Positions 53,278-61,837 of a DNA stretch of 64,000 bases are shown piece by piece. Location of the stretch: the NCBI GenBank assembly GCA_003248805.1, contig QFQY01000006.1, positions 1 through 64,000 on the forward strand, read 5' to 3'. This DNA is from Chelatococcus sp. (GTDB taxonomy: Bacteria > Pseudomonadota > Alphaproteobacteria > Rhizobiales > Beijerinckiaceae). Under the pieces are notes generated by a model that ran no database searches, was not told the origin of the DNA, and saw only the letters and a program-made list of their open reading frames with translations. How positions within the stretch are numbered: the stretch's first letter is position 1; every line of letters begins with the position of its first letter. A program made the translations under genes and the position numbers.

Positions 53278-54528
53278 TCAGGCGGCCAGCAGGCCGTCCA
53301 TGGGAATGGCGGGGGTGCGGCCGGCGACGAGATCGGCAGTGATACGGGCCGAGCCATGCGACATCGTCCAGCCGATATGGCCGTGGCCGGTGTTGAGGAA
53401 GAGATTGCCGAAGCGCTTGCGGCCGAAGAAGGGCAGGTTCGTCGGCGTCATCGGCCGCAGGCCGGCCCACATCTCGGCGCGGTCGTAATCGGCGCCATCG
53501 GGATAGAGTTCCTGCGTGACACTCTTCATGAAGGCGAAGTCGGCGGGCTTGTGGCTCTTGTCGTAGCCGGCGAACTCGGCGGTGGCGGTGACGCGGATGC
53601 GGTCGCCGAAGCGCGAGATCGCCACCAGATTGTGCTCGTCGACGCTGGCCAGCGCCGGCGGAGCCGGGCGGTTGCCGACCGGAATCGTCAACGAATAGCC
53701 CTTGATCGGATAGATCGGCAGCGAAATCCCGATCCGGCGCGCGATTCCGGCGCTCTGCGTGCCCAGCGCCAGCACATAGGCGTCGCCCTCGACCGCGCCC
53801 TTGTCGGTGACGATCCGGGTGATCCCGTCTCCGGACGTCTCGATGGCCGTGACGGTCGTGCCCGTACGGATCTCGCCGCCGCGGCTCGCGACGATGGCGG
53901 CGAGCGCGCGGGTGAACAGGGCGGGATCTCCGGTCTCGTCGGTCGGGCAATGGATCGCGCCCGCGATCTTGCCGCCCATGCCGGCGAGCGCGGGGTCGAG
54001 CGCGACGACGCCGGCGCGATCGAGCACGCGGATCTCCTGGCCGTCGGATTCGAGCAGCCGCATCTGCGCGACGCCACGATCCAGCGCCTCCTGGCTGCGG
54101 TGGAAATAGAGGATGCCCCGGTCGTTGCGGTCATAGGAGACCGCTTCCTCCGCAACGACCTGCTGGAGAACAGCCTGCGAATAGGCGGCAAGCCGGTGCT
54201 TCAGCAGCGTGTTGCGCTTCGCCTTGGCCTGGGTGCACTCCATCAGGAACGCCCAGGACCAGCGATAGAGATCGGGATCGGCCGACAGCTTGAAGCGCAG
54301 CGCCTGATCCTTCAGGAACAGCGACTTCAGCAGGATCATCGGCGCCTTGGGCGAGGACCAGACGAAGGAGTGGCCCGGTGCGATCATGCCGGCATTGCCC
54401 CAGCTCGTCTCGGCCGCGACCTCGCTGTTGCGCTCGATCAGAACGACCTCGTGGCCGTCCTTCTGAAGCTGATAGGCGGTCGTGACGCCGACGACGCCAC
54501 CTCCGAGCACGATGACGCGCTTCGCCAT
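53278..54528 (-). CDS. D-amino acid dehydrogenase small subunit-like FAD oxidoreductase (DadA family)
   Basis: The 416-residue flavoprotein oxidises D-amino acids to keto acids and passes electrons to quinones. It has the N-terminal dinucleotide-binding motif VIVLGGGVVGVTTAYQL at about residues 5-21, the DadA stretch ETSWGNAGMIAPGHSFVWSSP, FAD-binding tail FLNTGHGHIGWTMSHGSARI, and HPDE-like CPTDETGDPALF. It starts with an ATG at 54528 after a strong GAGGGAGGA site. It begins the unit dadA-racemase-DMT, downstream of the gntR gene, which suggests turnover of a D-amino acid under GntR control. Confidence 0.92.
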   Translation of the reverse strand: MAKRVIVLGGGVVGVTTAYQLQKDGHEVVLIERNSEVAAETSWGNAGMIAPGHSFVWSSPKAPMILLKSLFLKDQALRFKLSADPDLYRWSWAFLMECTQAKAKRNTLLKHRLAAYSQAVLQQVVAEEAVSYDRNDRGILYFHRSQEALDRGVAQMRLLESDGQEIRVLDRAGVVALDPALAGMGGKIAGAIHCPTDETGDPALFTRALAAIVASRGGEIRTGTTVTAIETSGDGITRIVTDKGAVEGDAYVLALGTQSAGIARRIGISLPIYPIKGYSLTIPVGNRPAPPALASVDEHNLVAISRFGDRIRVTATAEFAGYDKSHKPADFAFMKSVTQELYPDGADYDRAEMWAGLRPMTPTNLPFFGRKRFGNLFLNTGHGHIGWTMSHGSARITADLVAGRTPAIPMDGLLAA

Positions 54529-54617
54529 GCTTGTGGTCCTCCCTCAACGCGCCCCGAGAGCGAGGCCTGCGTGTCCCTCTTCGGACCGACCGTCGCAGCC
54601 TTGAAGTGAGTACACTT

Positions 54618-54625
54618 TATGATAC
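54618..54625. promoter_or_regulatory. Candidate GntR operator upstream of dadA
   Basis: TATGATAC, about 90 bp upstream of dadA, is repeated in front of gntR at 55578-55585 and preceded here by GAGTACACTT. The shared octamer suggests a common regulator site, but eight bases alone are weak evidence. The rest of the 260-bp gap (54529-54788) shows no gene. Confidence 0.3.
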
Positions 54626-54788
54626 TGCCGGTGACGCACAATCTGAAATGTTGTGCATGGCCTGCCTCGTCACGGGGCAAAATCGCGCTTCGCACGGGGG
54701 CGCTGACGCAAATGCGCGCAGGACCCCTTCGGGGCCCGCCGATGGGCGCATCCTGCCGAGGAAAGCGGAGCGACTCCCGCCGGCCGTC

Positions 54789-55526
54789 TCAGGCCGCCTT
54801 GCCGAAGTAGATCAGGGCGAGCCCGCGCGTCGCGACGTCGATGGCATGGGCGGAGCTCATGGTGATGTGCTTCGCCAGAATCGCCTCGCCCGCCGCGGCG
54901 TCGCGCCGCCGCAGCGCCTCGATGACGGCCGCGTGCTCTTCGAAGCTGCCGGTGCGCTGCTCCAGCACTTCGAGCGTGACGCGCCGGAAGAACCGCATCC
55001 GCGACGCCACGGATTCCAGCGCGGCGACCATCTGCGCGTTCTTCGACAGTCGCGTCAGCGCCATGTGGAAGGCTTCGTCGGCGAGGGCTGCCCTCGCCCA
55101 GGACCCTGCCTCATCCTGCTTCCCATGCTCTTCCCAGGCGGCGGCCGTGGTCTCGATCTCATCGTCGGAAGCCCGCTCGCAAGCGAGGCGGAAGGCCGCC
55201 CGTTCGATCGCCGCGCGCAGTTCGTAGAGGTCCCGCACCGCTTCCGGCGTCAGCTGCCGCGCATAGAAGCCCTTGTTCGGCACCGAGATGACGAAGCCGT
55301 CGCTCTCGAGCCGGTTGAGCGCCGCGCGCACCGGAGTCCGGCTGACGCCGAGGCTGGCCGCGAGCTCGACCTCGTTGATCTTCTCGCCGGGCCGGAACCG
55401 GAAATCGATCGCGTAGCCCTTCACGATGGCATAGACGCGCTCGACGCTGTCGGCGGCCCTGCCGCGACGCGCCGGTTCGCCCGCACCCGTCGCCATGCGC
55501 GGCGTCGCGGCCCTCTGTGATGCCAT
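54789..55526 (-). CDS. GntR family regulator with FCD ligand-binding domain
   Basis: The 245-residue protein has an N-terminal GntR winged helix (KINEVELAASLGVSRTPVRAAL is the recognition region, followed by RLESDGFVISVPNKGFYARQL) and a C-terminal FCD all-helical effector domain (DLYELRAAIERAAFRLACERA and HMALTRLSKNAQM with the metal-site His). The first 25 residues are an Ala/Arg-rich extension. An AGGAG site precedes the ATG at 55526. It is encoded just upstream of dadA and probably controls that unit. The same TATGATAC octamer lies upstream of both genes. Confidence 0.92.
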   Translation of the reverse strand: MASQRAATPRMATGAGEPARRGRAADSVERVYAIVKGYAIDFRFRPGEKINEVELAASLGVSRTPVRAALNRLESDGFVISVPNKGFYARQLTPEAVRDLYELRAAIERAAFRLACERASDDEIETTAAAWEEHGKQDEAGSWARAALADEAFHMALTRLSKNAQMVAALESVASRMRFFRRVTLEVLEQRTGSFEEHAAVIEALRRRDAAAGEAILAKHITMSSAHAIDVATRGLALIYFGKAA

Positions 55527-55846
55527 CTCGTATCGCTCCTCGTAGCCCGCCGTCCGACGCGGCCGGTCCGGCTGCGATATGATACACGTTTGCGTTCAGC
55601 CTCGGATTCACATTTGCACGAATGGTTCCGGGGCCCGTCGCCGGTCTGGTGGCGGCGGGGAGCGACGCGAAGGGCAAGCCGCAAGAATGGGATGGCATGC
55701 CCAGATTTGGGACGCTGCGCTCATCCGATCCCCCGAGCGTGTTGATAGCGTCCCGGCGCGCCGCCCCAAAGACTGGCGCAGACGACTCGTGTCTTGCGCG
55801 AAAGGTGAGGCCGCCTCCATGATAGGTTGGCCCAAGGACGACCGTG
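55527..55846. other. Intergenic region between divergent gntR and RND operons
   Basis: 320 bp with no convincing gene on either strand. TATGATACACGTTTGCG (55578-55594) is a possible operator or promoter element for gntR, sharing TATGATAC with 54618-54625. The right half must hold the RND operon promoter, which I could not pick out. Short ORFs here are codon-bias shadows. Confidence 0.5.
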
Positions 55847-57043
55847 ATGCATGCGAACGATCTGCGCAGGCGCCTGCCCCTCGAGACGACGGACCGGGCG
55901 CGCGGTGACGGGGATGGCCGCCGCGAGGCGCGCATGGCCGGCATCGCCTACCGCGTCGCCGCGCGGCGCGGTCTGATGCTGGCCTTGCTGGGCGGAGTGG
56001 CCCTGGCATCCGCCGGCTGCCGGAAGGAGGCCGAGACGGCGCCGCCGCCGATCAGGACGGTGAGAACCCTCACGGTCGAGCCGCCGCGGCAGGCCGCCGA
56101 TATCAGCTTCACCGGCCATATCGAGGCGCAGGACCAAGTCTCGCTGTCCTTCCGGATCGGCGGCCGGCTCGCCGAGCGTGCGGTCGGCGTCGGCGCCACG
56201 GTCGCGGAAGGCGAGGTCGTCGCGCGCCTCGATCCGGAGAACGAACTCAACGAGCTGCGCTCGGCGCGCTCGGCGCTGACCGCCGCGCAGAGCGCCCTGC
56301 GCAAGGCCGAGAACCAGTATGAGCGCCAGAGCCATCTGCTGGCCCGCGGCATCACCTCGCAGGCCGATTTCGAGGCGGCGGAGCAAGCGCGCATCGCCGC
56401 GCGCGCGCAGGTCGACGCCGCCCAAGCCCGGGTCCGGGCCGACGAGGACATCGTCGGCTTCACCACGCTGAAGGCCGACGCGCCGGGCGTGGTGACGCGC
56501 GTCGGCGCGGAGCCGGCCGAGGTCGTCGCGGCCGGGCGCATGATCGTCCAGCTCGCGCGGCGGGATGGCCGCGACGCCGTGTTCGAGCTGCCGGCGGAGG
56601 TGATCCGCTCCCTGCCCAACGACGCAACGGTCCATGTCGCGCTCGCCGGCGAGCCGGCCGCGACGGCGCGCGGACATGTCCGCGAGGTCGCGCCGCAGGC
56701 CGACCCCGTGACCCGCACCTTCCGGGTCCGGGTAGGCCTCTCCAGCCCGCCGCCCTCCTTCCGGCTGGGCACGGCCGTCACGGGCTCGGTGCGCGGCAGC
56801 GAGATGTCGGGAATCGCCATTCCGGCCAGCGCCCTCACGCGGCGCGGGCAGGACACCGGGGTCTGGGTGGTCGATCCGAGCGCGCTCACCGTCTCCCTGC
56901 GCAAGCTCGACATCCTGTCGAGCGACCCCGCCACCGCCCTGGTCGCCAAGGGACTCGCGCTCGGCGACGTGGTCGTCACCGCCGGCGCCAATCTCCTGAA
57001 GGAGGGGCAGCGCGTGCGCCTGTCCGGAGCGGAAGCACGATGA
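55847..57043 (+). CDS. RND efflux periplasmic adaptor subunit (HlyD/AcrA family), first copy
   Basis: The protein of about 398 residues is an inner-membrane-attached lipoprotein adaptor: lipobox LASAGC, then a barrel-sandwich/lipoyl domain (VSLSFRIGGRLAERAVGVGA to EVVARLDPENEL), an alpha-helical hairpin (QSALRKAENQYERQSHLLARG), a second lipoyl half (APGVVTRVGAEPAEVV) and a beta barrel with QADPVTRTFRVRVGLSSPP. It links the pump to an outer-membrane channel. Its stop overlaps the pump gene start (ATGA). The ATG at 55847 follows AAGGAC; a start at 55934 closer to the signal peptide is also possible. Confidence 0.92.
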   Translation: MHANDLRRRLPLETTDRARGDGDGRREARMAGIAYRVAARRGLMLALLGGVALASAGCRKEAETAPPPIRTVRTLTVEPPRQAADISFTGHIEAQDQVSLSFRIGGRLAERAVGVGATVAEGEVVARLDPENELNELRSARSALTAAQSALRKAENQYERQSHLLARGITSQADFEAAEQARIAARAQVDAAQARVRADEDIVGFTTLKADAPGVVTRVGAEPAEVVAAGRMIVQLARRDGRDAVFELPAEVIRSLPNDATVHVALAGEPAATARGHVREVAPQADPVTRTFRVRVGLSSPPPSFRLGTAVTGSVRGSEMSGIAIPASALTRRGQDTGVWVVDPSALTVSLRKLDILSSDPATALVAKGLALGDVVVTAGANLLKEGQRVRLSGAEAR

Positions 57044-60000
57044 GTTTCAATCTTTCCGAATGGGCGCTGAAGAACCGCTCGGTCGTGATCTATCTCATGA
57101 TCGTCGCGGTCGCCGCCGGCGTGATGGCCTTCGTCAAGCTCGGCCGCAACGAGGACCCCTCCTTCGTCATCAAGTCGATGGTCGTCGCGGCCGCCTGGCC
57201 GGGCGCGACCATGGAAGACACGCTCAGCCAGGTCACCGAGCGGCTCGAACGCCAGATCGAGGAGACGCCCGGCCTCGATTTCGTGCGCAGCTTCACGACA
57301 CCGGGCATGACGACGATCTTCGTCAGCCTGAAGCAGTCGGTGCCCGGCCGCGACGTCCAGGAAACCTGGTTCAAGGTGCGCAACCTCGTCGCGGATATCC
57401 GGCACACCCTGCCGGCCGGCGTGCAGGGCCCGTTCTTCAACGACCGCTTCGGCGACACCTTCGGCATCATCTACGGCTTCACGGCGGACGGATTCACCGG
57501 CCGGGAGCTGCGCGACCATGTCGAAGCCGCGCGCTCGCGCCTGCTGCTCGTTCCCGACGTCTCGAAGATCGAGATCATCGGCGCGCAGGACGAGCGCATC
57601 TTCGTCGAGTTCTCGGTCCGCGAACTCGCCAATCTCGGCATCGACCGCTCGGCCCTGCTGGCCGCGCTGCAGAGCCAGAACGTGGTGCGCCCGGCCGGCG
57701 TCATCCAGACGCAGGACGAGAAGTTCTCCCTGCGCGTCTCGGGCGCCTTCCAGTCGGAAGCCGACCTGCTGAACGTGAATTTCCCGGTGGGCGACCGCAT
57801 GGTCCGTCTTGCCGACATCGCGACCGTGCGGCGCGGCTTCGCCGATCCCCCGCAGCCGATGTTCCGCGTCAACGGCCAGGAGGCGATCGGGCTGGGCATC
57901 GCCATGCGCGACGGCGGCGACATCCTCGCGCTCGGCGCCAACGTCAAGAAGGCGATGGCGGCGATCACCGCCGACCTGCCGATCGGCATCGAGCCGCGCC
58001 TGGTCGCCGACCAGGCGGTCACGGTCGACGAGGCGATCGACGACTTCATGACCTCGCTCTGGCAATCGGTCGCGATCATCATGGTGGTCAGCTTCATCAG
58101 CCTCGGCGTGCGCCCCGGCCTGGTGGTCGCGCTGGCGATCCCGCTGACGCTCGCCATCGTCTTCGCCTGCATGAACGTCGTCGCCATCGACATGCAGCGC
58201 ATCTCGCTCGGCGCCCTCATCATCGCGCTCGCGCTGCTGGTGGACGACGCGATGACGACGACGGACGCGATGGTGACGCGGCTGGCCGCGGGCGACGAGA
58301 AAGCCAAGGCCGCGACCTTCGCCTTCGAGAAATACGCCGTGGCGATGTTCGCCGGCACGCTGGTGACCATCGCCGGCTTCGTTCCGATCGGCTTCGCCGC
58401 GAGCTCGGCCGGCGAATACACCTTCTCGCTCTTCGCCGTCGTCAGCATCGCGCTCGTGGTGTCCTGGTTCGTCGCGGTGATCTTCGCGCCGGTGCTCGGC
58501 ATGGCGATGCTCAAGGCGCCCAAGCCATCGGCCGCCGCGGCCGGTCCAGGCCGCGTCGAACTCGGCTTCCGGAAGCTGCTGGCAGGCGCCATCCGGGTTC
58601 GCTGGCTGACGATCGCGGCGACGCTCGGGCTCTTCGCGGCCTCGATCCTGGCGCTGCCGCTCGTGCCCCGGCAGTTCTTCCCGGCCTCCGACCGCACGGA
58701 ACTGCTCGTCGACCTGACGCTGCCGCAGAACGCCTCGATCTATGCCAGCGAGAACCTCGTGAAACGCTTCGACGCGGCCTTGCGAGGCGACGCCGACGTG
58801 GATCGCTGGAGCACCTATGTCGGGCGCGGGGCGATCCGCTTCTACCTGCCGCTGAACGCCCAGCTTCCCAACGACTTTTTCAGCCAGGCCGTGATCGTCG
58901 CCAAGGACGTGCCGGCGCGCGAGAGGCTGCAGAAGAAGCTCGAGGCCATGCTGGCCAAGGAGTTTCCGAACGTCGTCGGGCGCGTCTACCCGCTCGAGCT
59001 CGGCCCCCCGGTCGGCTGGCCCGTGCAGTATCGCGTCAGCGGGCCGGACATCGCCGAGGTCCGCACGATCGCGATGAAGCTCGCCCAGGTCCTCGCCGGC
59101 AACCCGAACGCCGTGCAGACCAATTTCGACTGGATCGAGCCGTCGCGGGAACTGCGGCTGCGCGTCGACCAGGACGAGGCCCGCCGCCTCGGCCTGAGCT
59201 CGCAGGCGCTCGCCAGCATTCTCAACACCGTCGTCTCCGGCACGGTGGTGACGCAGGTGCGCGACGGCATCTATCTCGTCGACGTCGTCGTGCGCGCCCA
59301 AGGGGCCGACCGCATCTCGCTCGACACGCTGCGGACCATGCAGGTCGCGCTGCCCGGCGGGCGCTCCGTGCCGGTGTCGCAATTCGTCTCCTTCGACTAC
59401 GGCCTCGACGCGCCGCTGATCTGGCGCCGGGACCGCGTGCCGACGCTGACGGTGGCGGCCGACGTCAAGCCCGGCATCCTGCCCGAGACGGTGGTGACCG
59501 CGCTCGCACCCGACATCGAGGCGCTGCGCAGGACGCTGCCGCCGGCCTACGGCATCGCGCTCGGCGGCACGGTCGAGGAGAGCGCCACCTCGCAGGCCTC
59601 GGTCATCGCGGTGGTGCCGGTGATGCTGCTGATCATGTTCACCGTGCTCATGGCCGAGCTGCGCAGCTTCAAGCTGCTCGGGATCGTGATCAGCATCGCC
59701 CCGCTCGGCATGATCGGCGTCGTCGGCGCCCTGCTGCTGTCCGGCAAGCCGCTCGGCTTCGTCGCGCTGCTCGGCGTGCTGGCGCTGATCGGCATCATCA
59801 CCAAGAACGCGGTGATCCTGATCGGCCAGATCGAATCCGAGCGCGCCACCGGAAAGGGCGTCGTGGACGCCGCGCTCGACGCCGCCTCGACGCGCTTCCG
59901 GCCGATCATGCTGACCGCCGTCTCGACCGTGCTCGGCATGATCCCGATCGCGCCGACGGTGTTCTGGGGGCCGATGGCCTTCGCGATCATGGGCGGGCTG

Positions 60001-60129
60001 CTGGTCGCGACCGTGCTCACCCTGGTGCTGCTGCCGGTGCTCTATGTCGCGGTCTTCGGCGCCGAGACGCCGGGGACAGACAAGGCCGGCAGGCAGGCCG
60101 TTCAAGCAGCGGGAGCGACCGCGCGATGA
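57040..60129 (+). CDS. RND family efflux pump permease
   Basis: A 1029-residue inner-membrane proton-driven multidrug/solvent-type exporter. It has twelve helices in two homologous halves, with the proton-relay Asp pair in ALALLVDDAMTTTDAMVTRL (TM4) and the second half motif GVLALIGIITKNAVILIGQIE (TM10-11). The periplasmic domains (VTERLERQIEETPGLDFVRS and the porter segments) are typical of the AcrB/CusA-like HAE family. Substrate cannot be told. It overlaps both flanking adaptor genes by four bases each, ATGA, so all three are translationally coupled. Confidence 0.95.
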   Translation: MSFNLSEWALKNRSVVIYLMIVAVAAGVMAFVKLGRNEDPSFVIKSMVVAAAWPGATMEDTLSQVTERLERQIEETPGLDFVRSFTTPGMTTIFVSLKQSVPGRDVQETWFKVRNLVADIRHTLPAGVQGPFFNDRFGDTFGIIYGFTADGFTGRELRDHVEAARSRLLLVPDVSKIEIIGAQDERIFVEFSVRELANLGIDRSALLAALQSQNVVRPAGVIQTQDEKFSLRVSGAFQSEADLLNVNFPVGDRMVRLADIATVRRGFADPPQPMFRVNGQEAIGLGIAMRDGGDILALGANVKKAMAAITADLPIGIEPRLVADQAVTVDEAIDDFMTSLWQSVAIIMVVSFISLGVRPGLVVALAIPLTLAIVFACMNVVAIDMQRISLGALIIALALLVDDAMTTTDAMVTRLAAGDEKAKAATFAFEKYAVAMFAGTLVTIAGFVPIGFAASSAGEYTFSLFAVVSIALVVSWFVAVIFAPVLGMAMLKAPKPSAAAAGPGRVELGFRKLLAGAIRVRWLTIAATLGLFAASILALPLVPRQFFPASDRTELLVDLTLPQNASIYASENLVKRFDAALRGDADVDRWSTYVGRGAIRFYLPLNAQLPNDFFSQAVIVAKDVPARERLQKKLEAMLAKEFPNVVGRVYPLELGPPVGWPVQYRVSGPDIAEVRTIAMKLAQVLAGNPNAVQTNFDWIEPSRELRLRVDQDEARRLGLSSQALASILNTVVSGTVVTQVRDGIYLVDVVVRAQGADRISLDTLRTMQVALPGGRSVPVSQFVSFDYGLDAPLIWRRDRVPTLTVAADVKPGILPETVVTALAPDIEALRRTLPPAYGIALGGTVEESATSQASVIAVVPVMLLIMFTVLMAELRSFKLLGIVISIAPLGMIGVVGALLLSGKPLGFVALLGVLALIGIITKNAVILIGQIESERATGKGVVDAALDAASTRFRPIMLTAVSTVLGMIPIAPTVFWGPMAFAIMGGLLVATVLTLVLLPVLYVAVFGAETPGTDKAGRQAVQAAGATAR

Positions 60130-61283
60130 CCTTCGCAACCGTCTCGCCATCATCGCGCACGCGGTCCGCCCGTCCGCTTCTGGCCACGGCCCTGCTGCTG
60201 GCGCTCGCGGCCTGCGACGGCGCCGAGACATCGGCTCCCACGGCAGGGCGCCCGGTGCAGGTGGTCAGGGTCGAGGCCAGCAAGCTCGCCGGCGATGTCG
60301 ACCTCAGCGGCGAGATCCAGGCCGAGAAGACCGTCGCCATCGGCTTCCGCGTCGGCGGACGCGTCAGCGAGCGCCCCGTGAATGTCGGTGACCGCGTCGC
60401 CCCCGGTCAGATCATCGCCCGGCTCGACCCGACGCTCGAACGCAATGCGCTGGCGGCCGCCAAGGCGGCGCTCGAGGCGGCGCGCGGCGAGGTCAGCACC
60501 GCGCGCAGCGCCTTCGAACGCCAGGAGCGGCTGATGGCGCAGGGCTTCACCACCCGTCCACAGTTCGATCGCGCATTGCGGGCGCAGGAAACCGCCCAGG
60601 CGCAACTGGAAAACGCCGAGGCGCAGCTCGAACTGGCGCAGGACCGGCTCGGCTTCACCGAATTGCGCGCCAATGTCGCCGGCGTGGTGACGACGCGCAG
60701 CGTCGAGCCCGGCGAGGTCGTCCAGCCCGGACAGGCCGTCGTCCAGATCGCGCGGGACGACGGCCGCGACGCCGTCTTCAACGTGCCGGCCAGGCTGCTG
60801 GACGCGAAGACGGGGGACAGGGTCGTCCGCGTCGCGCTCGCCGAGGCGCCCGGCATCACCGCGCTCGGACGAATCCGCGAGATCTCGCCACAGGCCGACC
60901 CCGTGACCCGGACATTCCAGGTGCGGGTCGGCCTCCAGGACCCGCCCGAAGCGATGCGCCTCGGCTCCACGGTCATCGGCTCGGTCGAGACGGCTTCGGC
61001 CGTTATCATGGCCATTCCCGCCAGCGCCCTGACGCAATCGGGCACCTCGCCGGCGGTCTGGATCGTCGATCCCGCCAAGTCGACCGTCAGCCTGCGCAGC
61101 ATCGACATCCTGCGCTTCGATCCCGGCCAGGTGATCGTGTCGCAGGGGCTGGAGCCCGGCGAGACCATCGTGTCCGGAGGAATCCAGGCGCTGCATCCCG
61201 GCCAGCGCGTCGCGCCGCTCGCGGCAGGCAGCGGCGCGGCCCGCGCCGCCTCTCCCGCCCTTTCCTCCAGGGCGCCGACCTGA
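60126..61283 (+). CDS. RND efflux periplasmic adaptor subunit (HlyD/AcrA family), second copy
   Basis: The 385-residue lipoprotein adaptor has a signal peptide with lipobox LALAAC and the same domain order as the first adaptor. The two share clear paralogous text: IGFRVGGRVSERPVNVGDRV, PGQIIARLDPTLERN, and QADPVTRTFQVRVGLQDPPE against SLSFRIGGRLAERAVGVGA and QADPVTRTFRVRVGLSSPP. They arose by duplication and may form a mixed adaptor ring, or serve different outer-membrane partners. It ends the operon-like run; a DUF1269 gene follows after 32 bp with its own ribosome site. No TolC-type gene is in the window. Confidence 0.92.
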   Translation: MTFATVSPSSRTRSARPLLATALLLALAACDGAETSAPTAGRPVQVVRVEASKLAGDVDLSGEIQAEKTVAIGFRVGGRVSERPVNVGDRVAPGQIIARLDPTLERNALAAAKAALEAARGEVSTARSAFERQERLMAQGFTTRPQFDRALRAQETAQAQLENAEAQLELAQDRLGFTELRANVAGVVTTRSVEPGEVVQPGQAVVQIARDDGRDAVFNVPARLLDAKTGDRVVRVALAEAPGITALGRIREISPQADPVTRTFQVRVGLQDPPEAMRLGSTVIGSVETASAVIMAIPASALTQSGTSPAVWIVDPAKSTVSLRSIDILRFDPGQVIVSQGLEPGETIVSGGIQALHPGQRVAPLAAGSGAARAASPALSSRAPT

Positions 61284-61315
61284 CGGGTCGCTCCCTCCAC
61301 ACAGGAGATCCAGCC

Positions 61316-61837
61316 ATGAGCGATCTGGTTTTCATCGCCTTCCCGACCGAGCAGAAGGCCGAGGAGGTCCGCCAGAAGGTCCTCGGCATGCAGCGCGAGT
61401 ATCTGATCGAGCTCGGCGACGCGGTCGTCGTGGTCAAGGATGAGGCGGGACAGATCAAGCTGAACCAGCTCGTGAACCTGACCGCCGCCGGCGCCGCATC
61501 CGGCGCGCTGTGGGGCACGCTGATCGGCTTCATCTTCATGGCCCCGCTGCTGGGGACGGCTCTCGGGGCCGCGTCCGGCGCGCTCGGCGGAAAGCTCAGC
61601 GATACCGGCATCAACGACCAGTTCATGAAGGACGCTGCCGAGGCCCTGCAACCGAACACCGCCGGTCTCTTCCTGCTCATCCGCAAGATGACCACCGACA
61701 AGGTGCTCGCCGATCTGCGCGGCGCGGGCGGGGTGCTGATGAGCACCTCCTTCGACGAGACCAAGGAGGCCGCCCTGCGCGAGGCGCTGGCGTCCGCCGC
61801 GCCTGCGTCCGAGACCGCGGCGCCGACCGCGACATGA
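61316..61837 (+). CDS. DUF1269 domain-containing membrane-associated protein
   Basis: The 173-residue protein begins MSDLVFIAFPTEQKAEEVRQ, typical of DUF1269, with EVVVVKDEAGQIKLNQ-like text (VVVVKDEAGQIKLNQLVN), then a Gly/Ala-rich hydrophobic segment GALWGTLIGFIFMAPLLGTA that resembles a glycine-zipper hairpin, and GGKLSDTGINDQFMKDAAEAL. The family is widespread and of unknown function, probably membrane-associated. An ACAGGAGA site precedes the ATG. Its TGA overlaps the ATG of the next gene (ATGA), so the two are coupled. Confidence 0.9.
   Translation: MSDLVFIAFPTEQKAEEVRQKVLGMQREYLIELGDAVVVVKDEAGQIKLNQLVNLTAAGAASGALWGTLIGFIFMAPLLGTALGAASGALGGKLSDTGINDQFMKDAAEALQPNTAGLFLLIRKMTTDKVLADLRGAGGVLMSTSFDETKEAALREALASAAPASETAAPTAT

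Noticed and set aside
57060..60125. Long plus-strand frame ahead of the second adaptor gene
   Set aside because: Only the part from 60126 is real; the rest is an Arg/Gly/Ala-rich shadow of the pump gene in another frame.
55948..60231. A 1427-codon open frame on the minus strand, antisense to the RND operon
   Set aside because: Its translation is low-complexity (Arg, Asp, Gly, His rich) with no domain, while the plus strand encodes clear adaptors and pump. Long antisense frames are usual at this GC content.
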